From positions 3,968,001 to 4,032,000 of the forward strand of contig CP087206.1 of NCBI GenBank assembly GCA_020912385.1: a DNA stretch of 64,000 nt, written 5' to 3'. A program made the translations under genes and the position numbers. Position 1 is the first letter of the stretch. Each line of letters starts with the position of its first letter. This document shows, piece by piece, positions 1 to 10,901 of the stretch. Source of the DNA: Neofusicoccum parvum (lineage: Eukaryota; Ascomycota; Dothideomycetes; Botryosphaeriales; Botryosphaeriaceae). Under the pieces are notes generated by a model that worked only from the letters and a program-made list of their open reading frames with translations, was not told where the DNA came from and searched no databases.

Positions 1-485
1 AAATCGACTCCGCAGAGTAATTGACGACAGCCGTGATGCTTGCCGTGTTGAACGCCTCATCCCCCAAGTTGGGGAGAGGCACGTATGCTGCAGGGGTGGT
101 TAGTTGTGCATTTATTTGTCTACCACAGTCTTCGCAAATCTTAGGACTCACTGATCAACCCATATTTCTCCTTCTGCGAGCATTCTCCCAAAGAGCCCAA
201 CGCGTCAATGGCACTGCGCAAATCACGCTGGAATTCACTGGGATCTCCATCGAGGGTGATCTGCGCCACCGCATAGCCCTCCTCGGCCCACTTGAGCAGC
301 GGCGGCGGGTCCAAGGTCTTGTCGCTGTGGCCCAGAGGCAGGGCGCCGCCGACGACGAGCACGATCCCAGGACCGTGGCCACGGCGCGAGAGAGGCGGCT
401 GCACGACAACGGCCGGGGAGATGGTGAGCGGGCGGCCGGCCGGGAGGGGCACGGGCGTTTCTTCGGGCGGCGCCATCTCTGTCAC
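1..485 (-). CDS. Dienelactone hydrolase-like protein, N-terminal part (runs off the left edge)
   Basis: Minus-strand gene with start ATG at 485-483. Exon 1 is 485-152; a 64-base intron (donor GTGAGT at 151, acceptor CTGCAG ending at 88) leads to exon 2, which continues past base 1. The spliced frame runs from KYGLI into YVPLPNLGDEAFNTASITAV without a stop, supporting the intron. Segments such as GIVLVVGGALPLG and LKWAEEGYAVAQITLDG have the layout of the first strand and early helix of fungal dienelactone-hydrolase/carboxymethylenebutenolidase-like alpha/beta hydrolases. The catalytic Cys/Asp/His lie outside the window, so activity cannot be judged. It is divergent from the FAD monooxygenase (580-base shared upstream region), which fits aromatic-ring catabolism, but that link is inference. 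Confidence 0.7.
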
Positions 486-1065
486 GACACGACCTGCGGA
501 CGGTCTCCTTGACGCGTGCTAACACTGGTCCCTGGAGGCGGGACGGGCGGGCGGTTGAGGTGGTGTCGCCGCCCTCCCGGCATCCGACGAATTTTGTACA
601 TGTTGCGCTGCTGATGAGGGGCAACGGCAAGGGCTTATCGCCGCATCCCGCCCCCGGTGCTGCTCACCCACTCTTTGCCAGCCCATTACAAACCGAGACA
701 GCAGCGCTCTGCACCACCACTTTTCGCTCGTGGTGAAGGGCCAGGCGTTGGCCGATGGGAGATGGGTGTGCTGGCGCTACCGGCCGGCTGCAAAGGATGG
801 TCGCGCTTGTCGCAGGCCGTCCGGGCACTGGGCGAACTTGCCAGTTAAGCTCTCCCCACCAGCGCGGCTGCTGGGACGCCTCCGTCGGATGCGGGATGCG
901 GCACAGATGCCCTTCGGCAGCCCCCCTCCGGCTATCCAAGGCATTCGAGGAGGCGCAGATCACATCTACAGACCGATAAGAGCTGATGGCTTGCAGGCCG
1001 CCGTCCAGCACTAACAGGTTCAAGCATCTCAGCATCGTTGCCACATTGAGAAGCAGGCCAACGCC
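486..1065. promoter_or_regulatory. Divergent intergenic region between hydrolase and monooxygenase
   Basis: This 580-base region separates two divergently transcribed start codons and must hold both promoters. I see no clear TATA box or repeated operator. Long open frames here (for example a minus-strand frame entering from the next gene) are antisense shadows. Confidence 0.4.
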
Positions 1066-2612
1066 ATGTCGGGATGGAAGCAGCTGGATGTCGGCATCGT
1101 TGGTGGCGGTATTGGGGGTTTGGCCGCCGCCATCTCGCTGCGTCGCGCCGGCCACAAGGTCACCGTCTACGAGCGCGCCCATTTCGCCGGCGAGCAGGGC
1201 GCCTCGATCTCCTGCGCTGCCAACGGCACCCGGTGGCTGCACCACTGGGGCGTGGATGTCAAGAAAGGCCGCCCCGTCGTTCTGGAGAAGCTCGTCTGGC
1301 ACGACTGGAAGTCCGGTGATGACATGAACGTGTACGACCTGGCCGACTACAAGGACAAGTGGGGCAACGTAAGCTCCTGACCGAGGCGTGCGAGATCGTG
1401 CGAGACTGACGCTCAAGAGGTATATAACATGTTCCACCGCGTCGACATGCACCAGATGCTCATGGACTGTGCCTTGCAAGAGGAGGGCGAAGGTACCCCC
1501 GCGAGGCTTGTTCTCGACCACAAGTGCGCCGACATCGACACCGAGAATGGTGAGGTGTTGTTTGAGAATGGGGTGACCGTGAAGCACGACGTTGTCATTG
1601 GAGCAGATGGTGTTGGCGTGGGTTCTCCGCATATCCCCTCTTGGACCTGCCATTTCTAAGACGAGTGCAGTCATCAGTTCGCACTATCATCGGCATCATC
1701 CCCGACAAGACCATTTCGACCTCCACTTGTCTCCACGCAAACGTCCCCACCGAGCGTGCCAGGGTTCTGGGTCTGAGGAACTTCGCCAAGAACAACGCCA
1801 TCGAGTACTGGGGCGGCCAGGGCATCGACAAGATCGTCCTCTCCCCTTGCAAAGGCGGCAAACTTCTTTCCTTCTACTGCTTCTTCTCCAGAAAAAAGGG
1901 AACTTTCGATGACGAAGGTTGGAACTACGAGGCTTCGCTGGATGAGCTGCTGGCGCCGTATCCCGAGCTCGACAAGGCCGTGATCGATCAGTGAGTTGCA
2001 ACTACCCCAACCCGAGGCTCTTGATGCTGACTGTCATTTCCAGTCTCAAGGTTTCCGAGGACATCCGCCCCTGGAGACTGTGGGTGCACCAGCCGTACCC
2101 GTACTGGCAGAAGGGCATTGCATGCATTATGGGCGATGCAGTACGTTCCCACAACGCCCAAACTTTCCCGTGAAGGGACAGCTCTCTTAATGACCGCTTT
2201 GTCCAACGACAGGCTCACCCCATGATGCCGGACCAATCCCAAGGCGCGTGCCAGGCCATCGAGGACGCCGCCGCGCTGGGGATCTGCTTCAGCAAGAAGC
2301 ACTTCACCGGCGACGTCAATACGTCTCTGCGGCTGTACGAGTCGGTACGCAAGCCGCGGGCGACGCGTGTGCAGCAGGCCAGCCAGCGCGCGCGCGAGAA
2401 CATTGCCGAGCGCATCGGCTTCTCGAGCAACATCAACGCGCCAAACTACAAGGTTGCGGATGAGGGTAACAGGTTGACGATTGAGGAGATGAATCTGTGA
2501 GCAACCCCCTATCCAATTGCGTGGGAGGCGAGAACTCAATCAATCTTGCAGGTACGATATGTACAAGGACGTTGCGCAGAAGGCTTCTGGCTTAGTCCAG
2601 GCGAGTTTATGA
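1066..2612 (+). CDS. FAD-dependent monooxygenase, salicylate hydroxylase-like
   Basis: Six exons: 1066-1368, 1420-1617, 1671-1990, 2044-2140, 2213-2496, 2552-2612; 420 residues, all junctions in phase. The N-terminus has the Rossmann dinucleotide motif GGGIGG (residues 13-18) followed by an acidic strand end (VTVYER). The DG motif is VIGADG (about 160-165), and the FAD-ribityl GD motif is IMGDAAHPMMP (about 302-312) followed by SQGACQAIEDAA. These three in order define the group A flavoprotein hydroxylases; overall length and the HRVDMHQML segment fit fungal salicylate hydroxylase-like enzymes, which hydroxylate aromatic rings using NAD(P)H and O2. The actual substrate cannot be read from sequence. 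Neighbours are a dienelactone hydrolase-like gene (divergent) and a Zn2Cys6 regulator downstream. Confidence 0.85.
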
Positions 2613-3322
2613 ATTGGAGTAGGAGATGGGAAAACTGTGGAAGAAAAGGCTGTTGCTCAGCCAGGACGAGCAAACTATGTCTCTATGAGAAACGAGTGCA
2701 AGGGACGGCAGCCTTAGATATCCGATATTAGCGTTGGCAGGACGGATGCCTTTGTACAAATTAATATCTTATCTCGTTCAAACAGTGAGACGAAAACCCA
2801 CCACACCATCCTCGCGTGTCTGCTGTGTTCCGTGCAACCACAGGAAACAGTAGATCGACTCTTGGTGCAATTCCGCCACTGCTGACCGGATCTCCATTGG
2901 AACCGAACACCAAAAACCGCTCAGTCGTCCTCGTCATGGCCGGCCTGCAGCATGCAAGCCAAGCCCGACCTCACCGGCGGGCGCGCATCCGCCAAACCCG
3001 ACTCGAGTCAGCCACGCCCACGGCCTCGTATGGAACGGGTGCGGGAGAACTAAAGATAAGGCACCAAGCAAGTCGCATGTACCTACATGTACCTTATCGT
3101 CGCCGCCAAGCGGTTTAGCTCTGTTTCTCCACGACGCGGCGATCCCTTCCTCCTTCCGACGCGCACCGAAGACGTGGAGACTCCCGGGCGGCCGCTAGGC
3201 CTGCACGGCCACACGCGCCGCTTCGCCCTCAAGCACCTTTTGGTCCCGCGCGTTGCCTGCCCTCCCTTCCACGCGCGCGCTCGCCCCGTCCCTGCCCCCT
3301 CCCCGAACAGTAAAAAAAGGAC
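2613..3322. other. Intergenic region
   Basis: About 710 bases between the monooxygenase stop and the regulator start. A short GTACCTACATGTACCTTATC tract near 3077-3098 is the only visible local repeat; no gene is supported. Confidence 0.3.
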
Positions 3323-5928
3323 ATGCAGAGACCCTCGTTCAGGCCGGCTGCTGCCGGCGGCGCCGCCGCCGAGGACCAGGAACGTGCGAGCCGGGTTTGG
3401 AGGGCCTGCGTCGAGTGCCGGAAGAAGAAGGTTCGTGTTGTTCACTTCCCTTTTCCCCCCCCCCCCCCCCCCCCCCCCACGATCCACGATTGCCGATGGT
3501 CGTGTCCGGGGGAGAGGGGAAATAAAAAATGATTGCCCTTGCAGCGAACGGCCGCTGATCTGTCTCCCGAAACCCTGCAGACCAAGTGCGACGGCAAGGA
3601 TCCTTGTCACTACTGCAAGGCCCGCGGACGAGAATGCGAGTACCCCAGCGCAAATGACAATGCGCAAGTGAGTCGACAGTGAGTGCTATTTTCTCAATTC
3701 AATTGGAGAGCGGTGGCTACACGTGGAAAATGGAATTAGGAGTGCTGATCTTTCTTTTCGCTGCTGCAAGGCAGATGTCGAGTTTCGAGGCTCGATGTCA
3801 GCAGATAGACCACCTGTGTCAGAAAATGGATGCCATGTTGGAGAAGTTTAACAATATGATGGATGCGTTTGAAGCTCGGGGCTTTGACCCGTCGTCCCAG
3901 AGTACTCAAAGACATCAGAGCTCTGCGGGTGACGATGCAACGAGCCAAGTAAATGAGATGCAAGAGCCGGGCTCTGCAGAGAGACCTTTTGACGACCCCG
4001 AAGACGACGTAGAGAGTCTGCCAGACCACAGGGACGTGCCCTCCGGCCATCTCGTCGCGGATGCGCAGGGAAAGCTGAGGTGAGATGGCATCTACGATTC
4101 TCAATGAAACACGCTGACCGTTGGTCTGAAGATACGTCGGCGGAACAACCAACCTGATTTTGATAGAAGCGGTACAGAGTCTGGGAGATCAGCACAACTC
4201 TCCGATATTCACCACGCCCGGGTCAACCAGCTCTCACAGCACATCAAGCATCATCGGGCTGCCCTTCTTCGCTGGCGGCAGCACGTCTCTGCGCCCACCG
4301 ATGTCGATGAGTCCGGAGCAGGTCAGCTTCCCGCCGCAGTACATCTCCGACCTCCTGGTCAACCTGTACTTCGACCAGCTGCACTACACCTTCCCCATCC
4401 TGTTCAAGCCGTACTTCATGCGGCAGTACCACAAGCTGGTGGCGCGGCAGCCCAACGACAGGCCGGACCCGGGCATCCTGTGCATCTTCTTCGCCGTGTG
4501 CGCGTGCGCGTCAGGCCTGCTCCCGCGGGGCTCCGGCGGCGGCGGCGGCGGGGTAGCGGCGGGCGGGCGGTTCCCGGGGCAGGAGTTCTACGAGAAGGCG
4601 TGGCTGCTGTACTACGGGTCGACGGGGCAGGGGACGATCGAGCAGGTGCAGTGCCTGGCGCTGCTGGCCGTGTGCTCGGCGGGCTGGAACACGCTGACGC
4701 AGAGCTGGAAGTTCGCGGGCCAGGCGGTGCGGGCGGCGCAGGACCTGGGCCTGCACTCCGGCCTGCGGCGGCCCGCCCAGGACGAGCCCAACGAGCTGCT
4801 GATGGCTCAGATGGGCCGCCGCGTGTGGTGGAGCGTCTACGGGCTCGACCGGCTGCTGTCCATGTGCCTGGGCCGCCCCATGGCCGTCGACGACGACGAC
4901 TGCGACTGCGAGCTGCCGCTCGACATGGCCGACGAGCACTTGGACCTGTACTGCCGCGACCCTTCCGTGGGGTGTGGCTCGTCGTCGGCTCTCGCGGGCT
5001 TTCTGGCCTTCTCGGAGCTTTGCAAGATTGCGAGCAGGATTGTCAAGTCGACACGTGCGGTGCAAAGATCGCAGGGGTCCAGGAGCCTGAAGAAGGAATT
5101 GCAGTCGCAGACCGAGGCCTTGGACGGCCAGCTTCGACGATGGCTGCAGAACCTCCCGGACGTGGTCAAGTTCTCCCCTAACAGGTCGGATGAAGACGGA
5201 AGGCTGCATCTGACCATGTGCATCATCACATTCATCCTCCACGCAGCGTCGATAATAAACCTGCAAAGGTGAGTGCTCCCACCATTACCGATTGGCGCCC
5301 AGAAGCCGGGGAAACGGGCCCCTGACGCTGACGTGAAACACGATCGTGGCGGTGACAGGCCATGGGCATCCGACAAACATGACCTGATCGAGTCGCCGCA
5401 GGAGGCTCGAAACCACCGTGGGCTGTCATCGGCCGAGCAGTGCGTGCAGGCTGCGCGAAGCTGTATCCACACCGCGGAGCTCATCCTGTTCCGGGTTCCG
5501 CCCTCACACTATCTCGCGTTCAGCGTGCACCAATTGGGCGTGGCCGGGATTCTCCTGTGAGCAATGACCGGGCGCGAAGGGGAATGGCAGGGCTGATCAA
5601 AGGACAGACTTCGAACGTCGCCCACCATACCGCCGCCGGCGAGCGTGCAGGAGGACGTGCAGAAGTGCATCCGGCATCTCGGCGATCTGGAGACGGTCTG
5701 GAGCGGGGCGGAGAGATCCAAGGGCATTCTGCAGGACCTGCTCCGGAGAGCGACGGAAGCGGCAGACAGCAGCTTCGAGCTCTTCGGCGGCGTGGCGGAG
5801 CAAAGAGACATGCTGGACCCTGACTTCTTCGTGAACTTCGACGTGAGTAGGATAAAGGCGGGCTTGGCGCCTAGCTGCTGCTGCGCATTGCTGACGCCCA
5901 ATAGGGAGCCCACAACTTCCAGCTTTAA
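3323..5928 (+). CDS. Zn2Cys6 transcription factor with fungal-specific TF domain
   Basis: Seven exons: 3323-3430, 3581-3667, 3775-4079, 4132-5268, 5359-5556, 5644-5842, 5905-5928; about 685 residues. The binuclear zinc cluster is split by intron 1: ACVECRKKK joins TKCDGKDPCHYCKARGREC, giving exactly C-x2-C-x6-C-x5-C-x2-C-x6-C near residues 30-58. A coiled region follows (FEARCQQIDHLCQKMDAMLE), then the fungal-specific transcription factor domain, including QYISDLLVNLYFDQLHYTFP, the WKFAGQAVRAAQDLGLHSGL segment and RRVWWSVYGLDRLLSMCLGRP. Acts in the nucleus as a DNA-binding regulator. Intron 1 contains a run of 24 C. The exon 2 donor is ambiguous (3668 or 3679, four residues' difference), and the last two introns are less certain. 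The adjacent monooxygenase/hydrolase pair are plausible targets by position only. Confidence 0.88.
3455..3478 (+). repeat. Homopolymer run of 24 C inside intron 1 of the Zn2Cys6 gene
   Basis: Uninterrupted C24 (G24 on the other strand) starts 25 bases after the splice donor and lies between the two exons that encode the zinc cluster. Copy number in such runs is prone to sequencing and replication slippage. Confidence 0.95.
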
Positions 5929-7489
5929 TGAGCATCGGCGAAGGTTTGCGCCGCCAAGGGTGATCCGCGAAGGGCCAGGACAGAGACAAGACAGCGACGA
6001 GAGCTGGGGAAATGAGCCGTGTGGCAGCGCCGCGGGAGCCGCAGTCCCTGTCGGCGCCGTGCATGCACGCGGTGTCAGTGCAACGTACAACCTTTTCGTA
6101 GCGAGGAATGCGTTGTCGCATGCGGCCGAGGCTGCACCCCATCGCGTCGCCACTGCTACAGCGAACGCGAGTGCGCACCGCCATCTAATCTTATCGACGT
6201 GAGATTCGAGCAGCAGCTGCAGCCGGCTGGTGCCCGAAGCCCGTTGCGTGGTAGCCCAGCTGATCGCCTAGCAGGCCGACCAGCGCGGGACGAGAGCGTT
6301 GACCCCCGCAGCTTGACGTCTTTTCAGCAGCGATGGGTTCCTGCCGAGGCCGCGGGCGCGGCGGCGCGCCAATGGCATTTTTTGGGTTGCGCGTCGACAG
6401 CTCGGAGTGGTTGCCGGCGTGCTTCAGGCTGCGGCGGCATCCTGATCAGATCGGACGGAAGGGAGCGCCAGGTGCGCAGGCGGCAAGGAGCCACTGGACA
6501 CGCCAGCAGTCGCCAGGCCCCGTCACCGACATTTTCGCCGCGACTCACAGCCTTTTGCGTTGCCGTCGTCGTCGCAGTCTGGAGCAGCGGGCGTCGTGGC
6601 GTGAGGCTGAGGCGTCTGTGCTCGGCGGACGGCAAAAGCTTCTTTGGCCTTCCAGGCTTCCAGGCGGAAGCGATAGGCATGCGGATGGGCAGTGGTGACG
6701 AGTCGGCGCCAGAGGGCGTTAGCAGGCCCCAGGCAGCGCGCGGTGTCGCCGCGGGGACGCCCGCTATTTTTAACGATGACGGTGGCAGACCGCCGCCCAG
6801 GGGGTGCATTTGCAGCATTTCCGCGCCGCCCGCGCGCGGCAGCCAGCCGGAAGACGCGCTGCAGGCTGCTGGCGAGACTGCTCGGCGTGCGCGAAATACC
6901 GCTGGGCCCTGGGGCGGCGTGGGCACTGTTACCGCGCTTCCGAGCGGGCGCGCGCCGTCAGCAGAGGTGTGTCGCAGGCCGGCAGGCTTAGGCGTAGATC
7001 GCGGCGCATGCATTCGTATGCGCTCGAGGGCTGTGCCGGCTCGATCCAGCGCCAGCGCAAGCACGCCAGCCGTGGGCCAACCGGCCGCCGCCATATTTGT
7101 CCCAACCACCTCGCCCACGCGTCGCCTCCTGCGAGCCGTCCAACTTAACTCAACCTGACTGCTGTCACCTCCGGTCGTTGCCCGCCCATTTCGCACATCT
7201 CCACCTCGCCTGCGCCGTCGCATCCTTCCATCGCCGCCACCGCTCCCACCGCACCGCACCTCCCCGGCCCCAGCTGCACTGTCCAGGTGCTTAGCCCGCC
7301 GCTATCTCTCGCTTGGTCGCTGATAGCTGCTCACGTTTCCGCTTCCTGCGCAACTAACAGCTGCACTGCGCGGAGCTTTGGCCGTTCTTTTCATTAAACC
7401 AACACCGCCTTGCCTCCAAGGCCCAGTTTTCCCCGTCGTTCGGGCCTTCCACCGCAGCTGTAATTGCCTGATCCGCGCAAACGCCCGCC
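5929..7489. other. Long intergenic region without a supported gene
   Basis: About 1.56 kb, very GC-rich at first and turning C/T-rich towards 7490, as expected of a promoter and 5' leader. Open frames up to 379 codons exist on both strands but are Arg/Ala/Pro-rich, overlap each other in opposite orientations and show no domain; they are by-products of base composition. Confidence 0.5.
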
Positions 7490-9031
7490 ATGGAGTATCG
7501 CTCAAACCAGCGCCCGCGCTCCAAGAGTGGCTTTAGCTTCAAGAGCGACAGGAGCGATAAGAGCCATGGCTCCGACAAATACCACAAGCCCAAGGTCACC
7601 GACCTCCACGAGACACACGAGGAGAAGCACAAGAGACATCTGAGCGGCAACACCAAAGCCAATCCCAACGCCGCCATGGAAGAAGCCCAGCCCAGTGCGT
7701 CGCGCGCCCTCCCCAGCCCCCCATGGAATGTCTGCTGATGTCGTCCCCGCAGTCGCCGAAGCCCTGAAGGCCTCCACCCTTGGTTCGCTGCGTGCAATGG
7801 AGCACAAGGACGTTGATGGCTCGCCAATTCGTGAGTTCTCAACCCCCAGCACGACAGATAACGCTATCGGAAGATCGTGATGGCTGACTTCGAATCTGCA
7901 CAGCGGAACCCGATCTCTCCAACCCCACCCGCTCGCGATGGGAGCGCCCGCTCGACACCATCCGCAAGTTTGAGGCGCAGATTGACGGCGAGTACAAGCG
8001 GAGGCAGACACGAACTGGTGAGCTCAGCTGAGGCCTCCCGCAATGAACATCGCTGACATCACGCAACGCAGACCTCGAATCGAACGCCGACTTCAGCGGT
8101 TACACTAGCCGCCGCAGTAGTTATTACGGAGGTACGTCAACAATGTCTCAGCCCTGTCTATCGTCGAAACGCGCCTGTGGGGCGGGCTGCGCACACTCGC
8201 GACATGTCGCGGAGGAATGCGTTGGCTGTCAATGCAGCGTCCAAGGCCCTCGATAGCATGATCGAGCTCATGGAAGATCGCTGCGAGCGGCGTGGCTGCG
8301 CCTGCCATCTCCCGCAGGGCCCGGCTTGGCATGACGATCGACAACCCCAAACACCTCATGCTGACGCACCCGCACGCCGATCAAACGCTAATTTGGGCAT
8401 CACAACAGGCAACGGCAATAATCGTTATTCCAGCAGCACCGCCAATGGCAGCGGCTACTACGCCGGCCGCAACCCAGCCTCGCCGCGCCCTGTAGAAGAT
8501 CCCTACCAGCCTACGCCCATCGCCGGACCTGGTCGCAACCGTTTTGGACAGCGTGTCCAGCAGGACATGATGCCTCCGCGTCCGCCCGTGCATGGGCAAG
8601 GCATGTACCCCGGCCATTCGTACCAGCAGTCCCGCGACACGGTCAACACTGGATATTCGAACAGTTCCGGCGAGCCGTGGGGCAATTCTACCGATCCGAG
8701 CAGCGAGAACAGCTCCATCGAGAGGATGCCAGCCCAGAAGCAGCCCGACTTGGGCGAGCAGTACGGCTTCAACGGGTTCGGGGGAAATCCGATCGCGGAG
8801 GAGTACGACTACAACAACAATGAGTACGACCAGCAGAACTACGCCCCGGCGCCGGCGGTCGGCAACGGAGCGTACTACAACCAGAACCAAGGAGCTCCGC
8901 CCGTACCGTCGAAGATGGGCGACGGTCCGCCACAGCAGCCTATCACCGCTGCTCCTGCTCGTCGGCCGGTGATGAACGGAGATGGTGAGAAGAGAAAGAG
9001 CTGGTTCAAGAGGCGGTTCAGCAAGGATTGA
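7490..9031 (+). CDS. DUF2406 family protein
   Basis: Five exons: 7490-7694, 7753-7830, 7904-8017, 8072-8131, 8409-9031; 359 residues. The spliced N-terminal half contains EALKASTLGSLRAMEHKD and EPDLSNPTRSRWERPLDTIR, the conserved core of the fungal DUF2406 family; the C-terminus ends in the basic family signature KRKSWFKRRFSKD. The middle is low-complexity, rich in N, Y, G, P and Q, and probably disordered. Function is not established; the yeast members are uncharacterised or linked to the cell periphery and bud. The last intron (8132-8408, 277 bases) is several times longer than others here, and part of it stays open in the exon frame (8177 onward), so retention or an extra exon is possible. 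Confidence 0.85.
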
Positions 9032-9759
9032 GCGAGCTTTCGGGTCGGCCGGAAGCTATGTTCTACTGTTCTCCATGCGGTGGCTGATTGAGGATGTAAT
9101 GACACTCTGCTGTGCGGGGGAAAGTAATGGCTTGATGAACAATTCCCTGTGGTTTTCGCATTCATGCAGGCGTTTTGGAAATATACAAAGAACCCAGTTG
9201 GATTGGGCAGAGGGGGCGTATCGGCACATGGGATCTTCAATACGGGAGCGCTGGAAACGGATCTCCCTTTTTGAGTCCCACCTCTGGACATGGATTTTTG
9301 GCTTGGTTCTGGTTTATAATACCTAGGGCTGACGATGGGGGCTTCGGCCCTCTAACCGATGGCCAAATTTTTCATAGATACATAATATTCATCCTCTCCT
9401 CCTTGTGGTATTGGCTTGGAATTGGAAATTGTAAAGGGAAGACAGGACTGCGGTCACGGCAAGGCGCATCCCGCCAGAAATCCATTATTTTGTTTCAGAT
9501 GCAGCTTACTCCGTGCTGTGAGAAATTTTTATCTAACCCAGGATCATGATTGGACCAGTTCTGAGGCGTCGGACCCATGGCCTTTTTTTTTGTTGCTTTG
9601 AGCCTGTCTCGGATGACCTTGCATGGGCCCATCAGAAGAGGTTTCCGCCTTTTCATGCTTGTAAATTTTTGTCTCTTACGCTTTCCCCTGGAGGATTTCG
9701 TACCCGGGTTACGGGTTAGAGAATTGAAGTAGCGGAGGGCCGTCGGCCTCCAGAGAACC
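9032..9759. other. Convergent 3' intergenic region
   Basis: About 730 bases between the 3' ends of the DUF2406 gene (+) and VMA21 (-), with T-rich stretches consistent with 3' UTRs. No gene or repeat copy is recognised. Confidence 0.4.
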
Positions 9760-10372
9760 TTATCTGGCCTTCTTCGCCTTCGCCTCAGCCTCAAGCCTAT
9801 CCGACTGGTCCTCCCTCATGGCGACGATGACGTACGCCACTAGCACAACATTCGCCATGATAGCGGCCAGGCCGCCGGCAAACGTAGAGTTTCCTTTTTC
9901 GAGCGGTCAGCGGGACGGATGTTTCTTCTTGCTCCTTGGCGTTGGTGTTGCAAAGTGGAGATGCGTTTGTAAGGGTTGGAGCATGATGGGGACGAACCTT
10001 TGAATATCGTATTCACGGTCATAAAGTACGTGCCAATGGGCAGCGTGATCATGGCAAACGTGAAGCCCAATAGCTTAAAGATGACGGCACTATGGCAGAG
10101 ATGAGCGGATGATCGGGCAGGTTAGTGGTGGTGCGGCGTGTGACGTGTTTGACTTTTGGGCAGAGATGTAGATGTAAAACGCGGCATTATGCCGGCAGGC
10201 TGGTGGAGCGAAGGGTGGGAGAGTGCGTAGAGTAATAAGGCTGTACGAACGCTGGCACGGCAGGCGCGATGCTGCTGTCGCCTGAAGGCGCACCGCTGCC
10301 AGAGGACACCTCAGTCGCGTCGTCCTGGTCCAGGAGCGTCTTCTCCGTCGTCACGATCCTTCGCGACGTCAT
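9760..10372 (-). CDS. VMA21: V-ATPase assembly integral membrane protein Vma21
   Basis: Minus strand, three exons: 10372-10251, 10089-9998, 9893-9760; 115 residues. It begins MTSRRIVTTEKTLLDQDD, the usual fungal Vma21 opening. The two membrane segments are split by an intron: FKLLGFTFAMITLPIGTYF then, after VNTIFKGNSTF, AGGLAAIMANVVLVAYVIVA. The tail is charged (MREDQSDRLEAEAKAKKAR). Vma21 is an ER-resident chaperone that assembles the V0 sector of the vacuolar ATPase; the last four residues KKAR form a C-terminal dilysine (KKxx) retrieval signal, as known for this family. The donors use GTTCGT, slightly unusual, but the spliced protein is continuous with the family. It is divergent from the Fun30-like gene. 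Confidence 0.93.
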
Positions 10373-10901
10373 TTTCGTGGATCCGGATGCGGCGGCGTTG
10401 AGAGATGCGAGATGGGTTGCGAAGAGACCACGGGGCTCTTTCTGTATCGATATCGCGAAGGCAGTCGACACTGCGATGCTCGTCGCCGACGCCGACGCGC
10501 TGCCTGCCGCTGAGCGGGGCCGTGCAGCGCTCGCTAGGCGGCGACCATATGCCAAGACCGGGGGCCGCGGCCGTGACGTGCGGCGGCAGGGGTGGGCGAT
10601 GCGGCGCGCTTGGACCCCTGCACGTCGTTGAACTTCGCGAAGCGCGTTTCTTGTGCTCGTTCTGATTCCCGCCCGCCTTCCTTCGCATCCCTCCTCTCCC
10701 CCACACCCCACCGCCGACCGTCGCGCTCCGCAGACCCTCGCTGTCTCTCCGTTTCCTTGGCTTGTTGGGTTTGTTTCCTATAGACCGGCATTGAGGGCGC
10801 GCACAAGAAATCTTTCTTCTCGTCGGCTTGCGATTCCACAACCTCACTTTCACACGCTTACGATACCCCCACCCAATCTCGAGCGCTCGAACAAAGTCGG
10901 A
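10373..10901. promoter_or_regulatory. Divergent promoter region of VMA21 and the Fun30-like gene
   Basis: This 529-base GC-rich spacer lies between opposite start codons. Pyrimidine-rich stretches near 10660-10760 on the plus strand precede the Fun30-like start. Open frames reading through it in both directions lack domain support. Confidence 0.4.

Noticed and set aside
664..1674. Minus-strand open frame of 336 codons over the monooxygenase 5' half
   Set aside because: It is antisense to well-supported plus-strand exons with flavoprotein motifs; its composition (Val/Gly/Leu-rich, no domain) is a shadow of GC-rich coding sequence.
3083..3671. Two 194-codon frames on opposite strands at almost the same position
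   Set aside because: Both arise from the GC-rich leader and the C24 run; neither has a domain, and the plus one overlaps the better-supported zinc-cluster exons in another frame.
4511..5266. Minus-strand frame over the transcription factor
   Set aside because: It is antisense to the fungal-specific TF domain; its His/Val/Leu/Gln-rich composition is typical of complementary GC-rich coding strands.
6019..7259. Large overlapping frames (379 codons plus, 311 codons minus) upstream of the DUF2406 gene
   Set aside because: They are Arg/Ala/Gly-rich, overlap head-on and show no motif; high GC lowers stop frequency.
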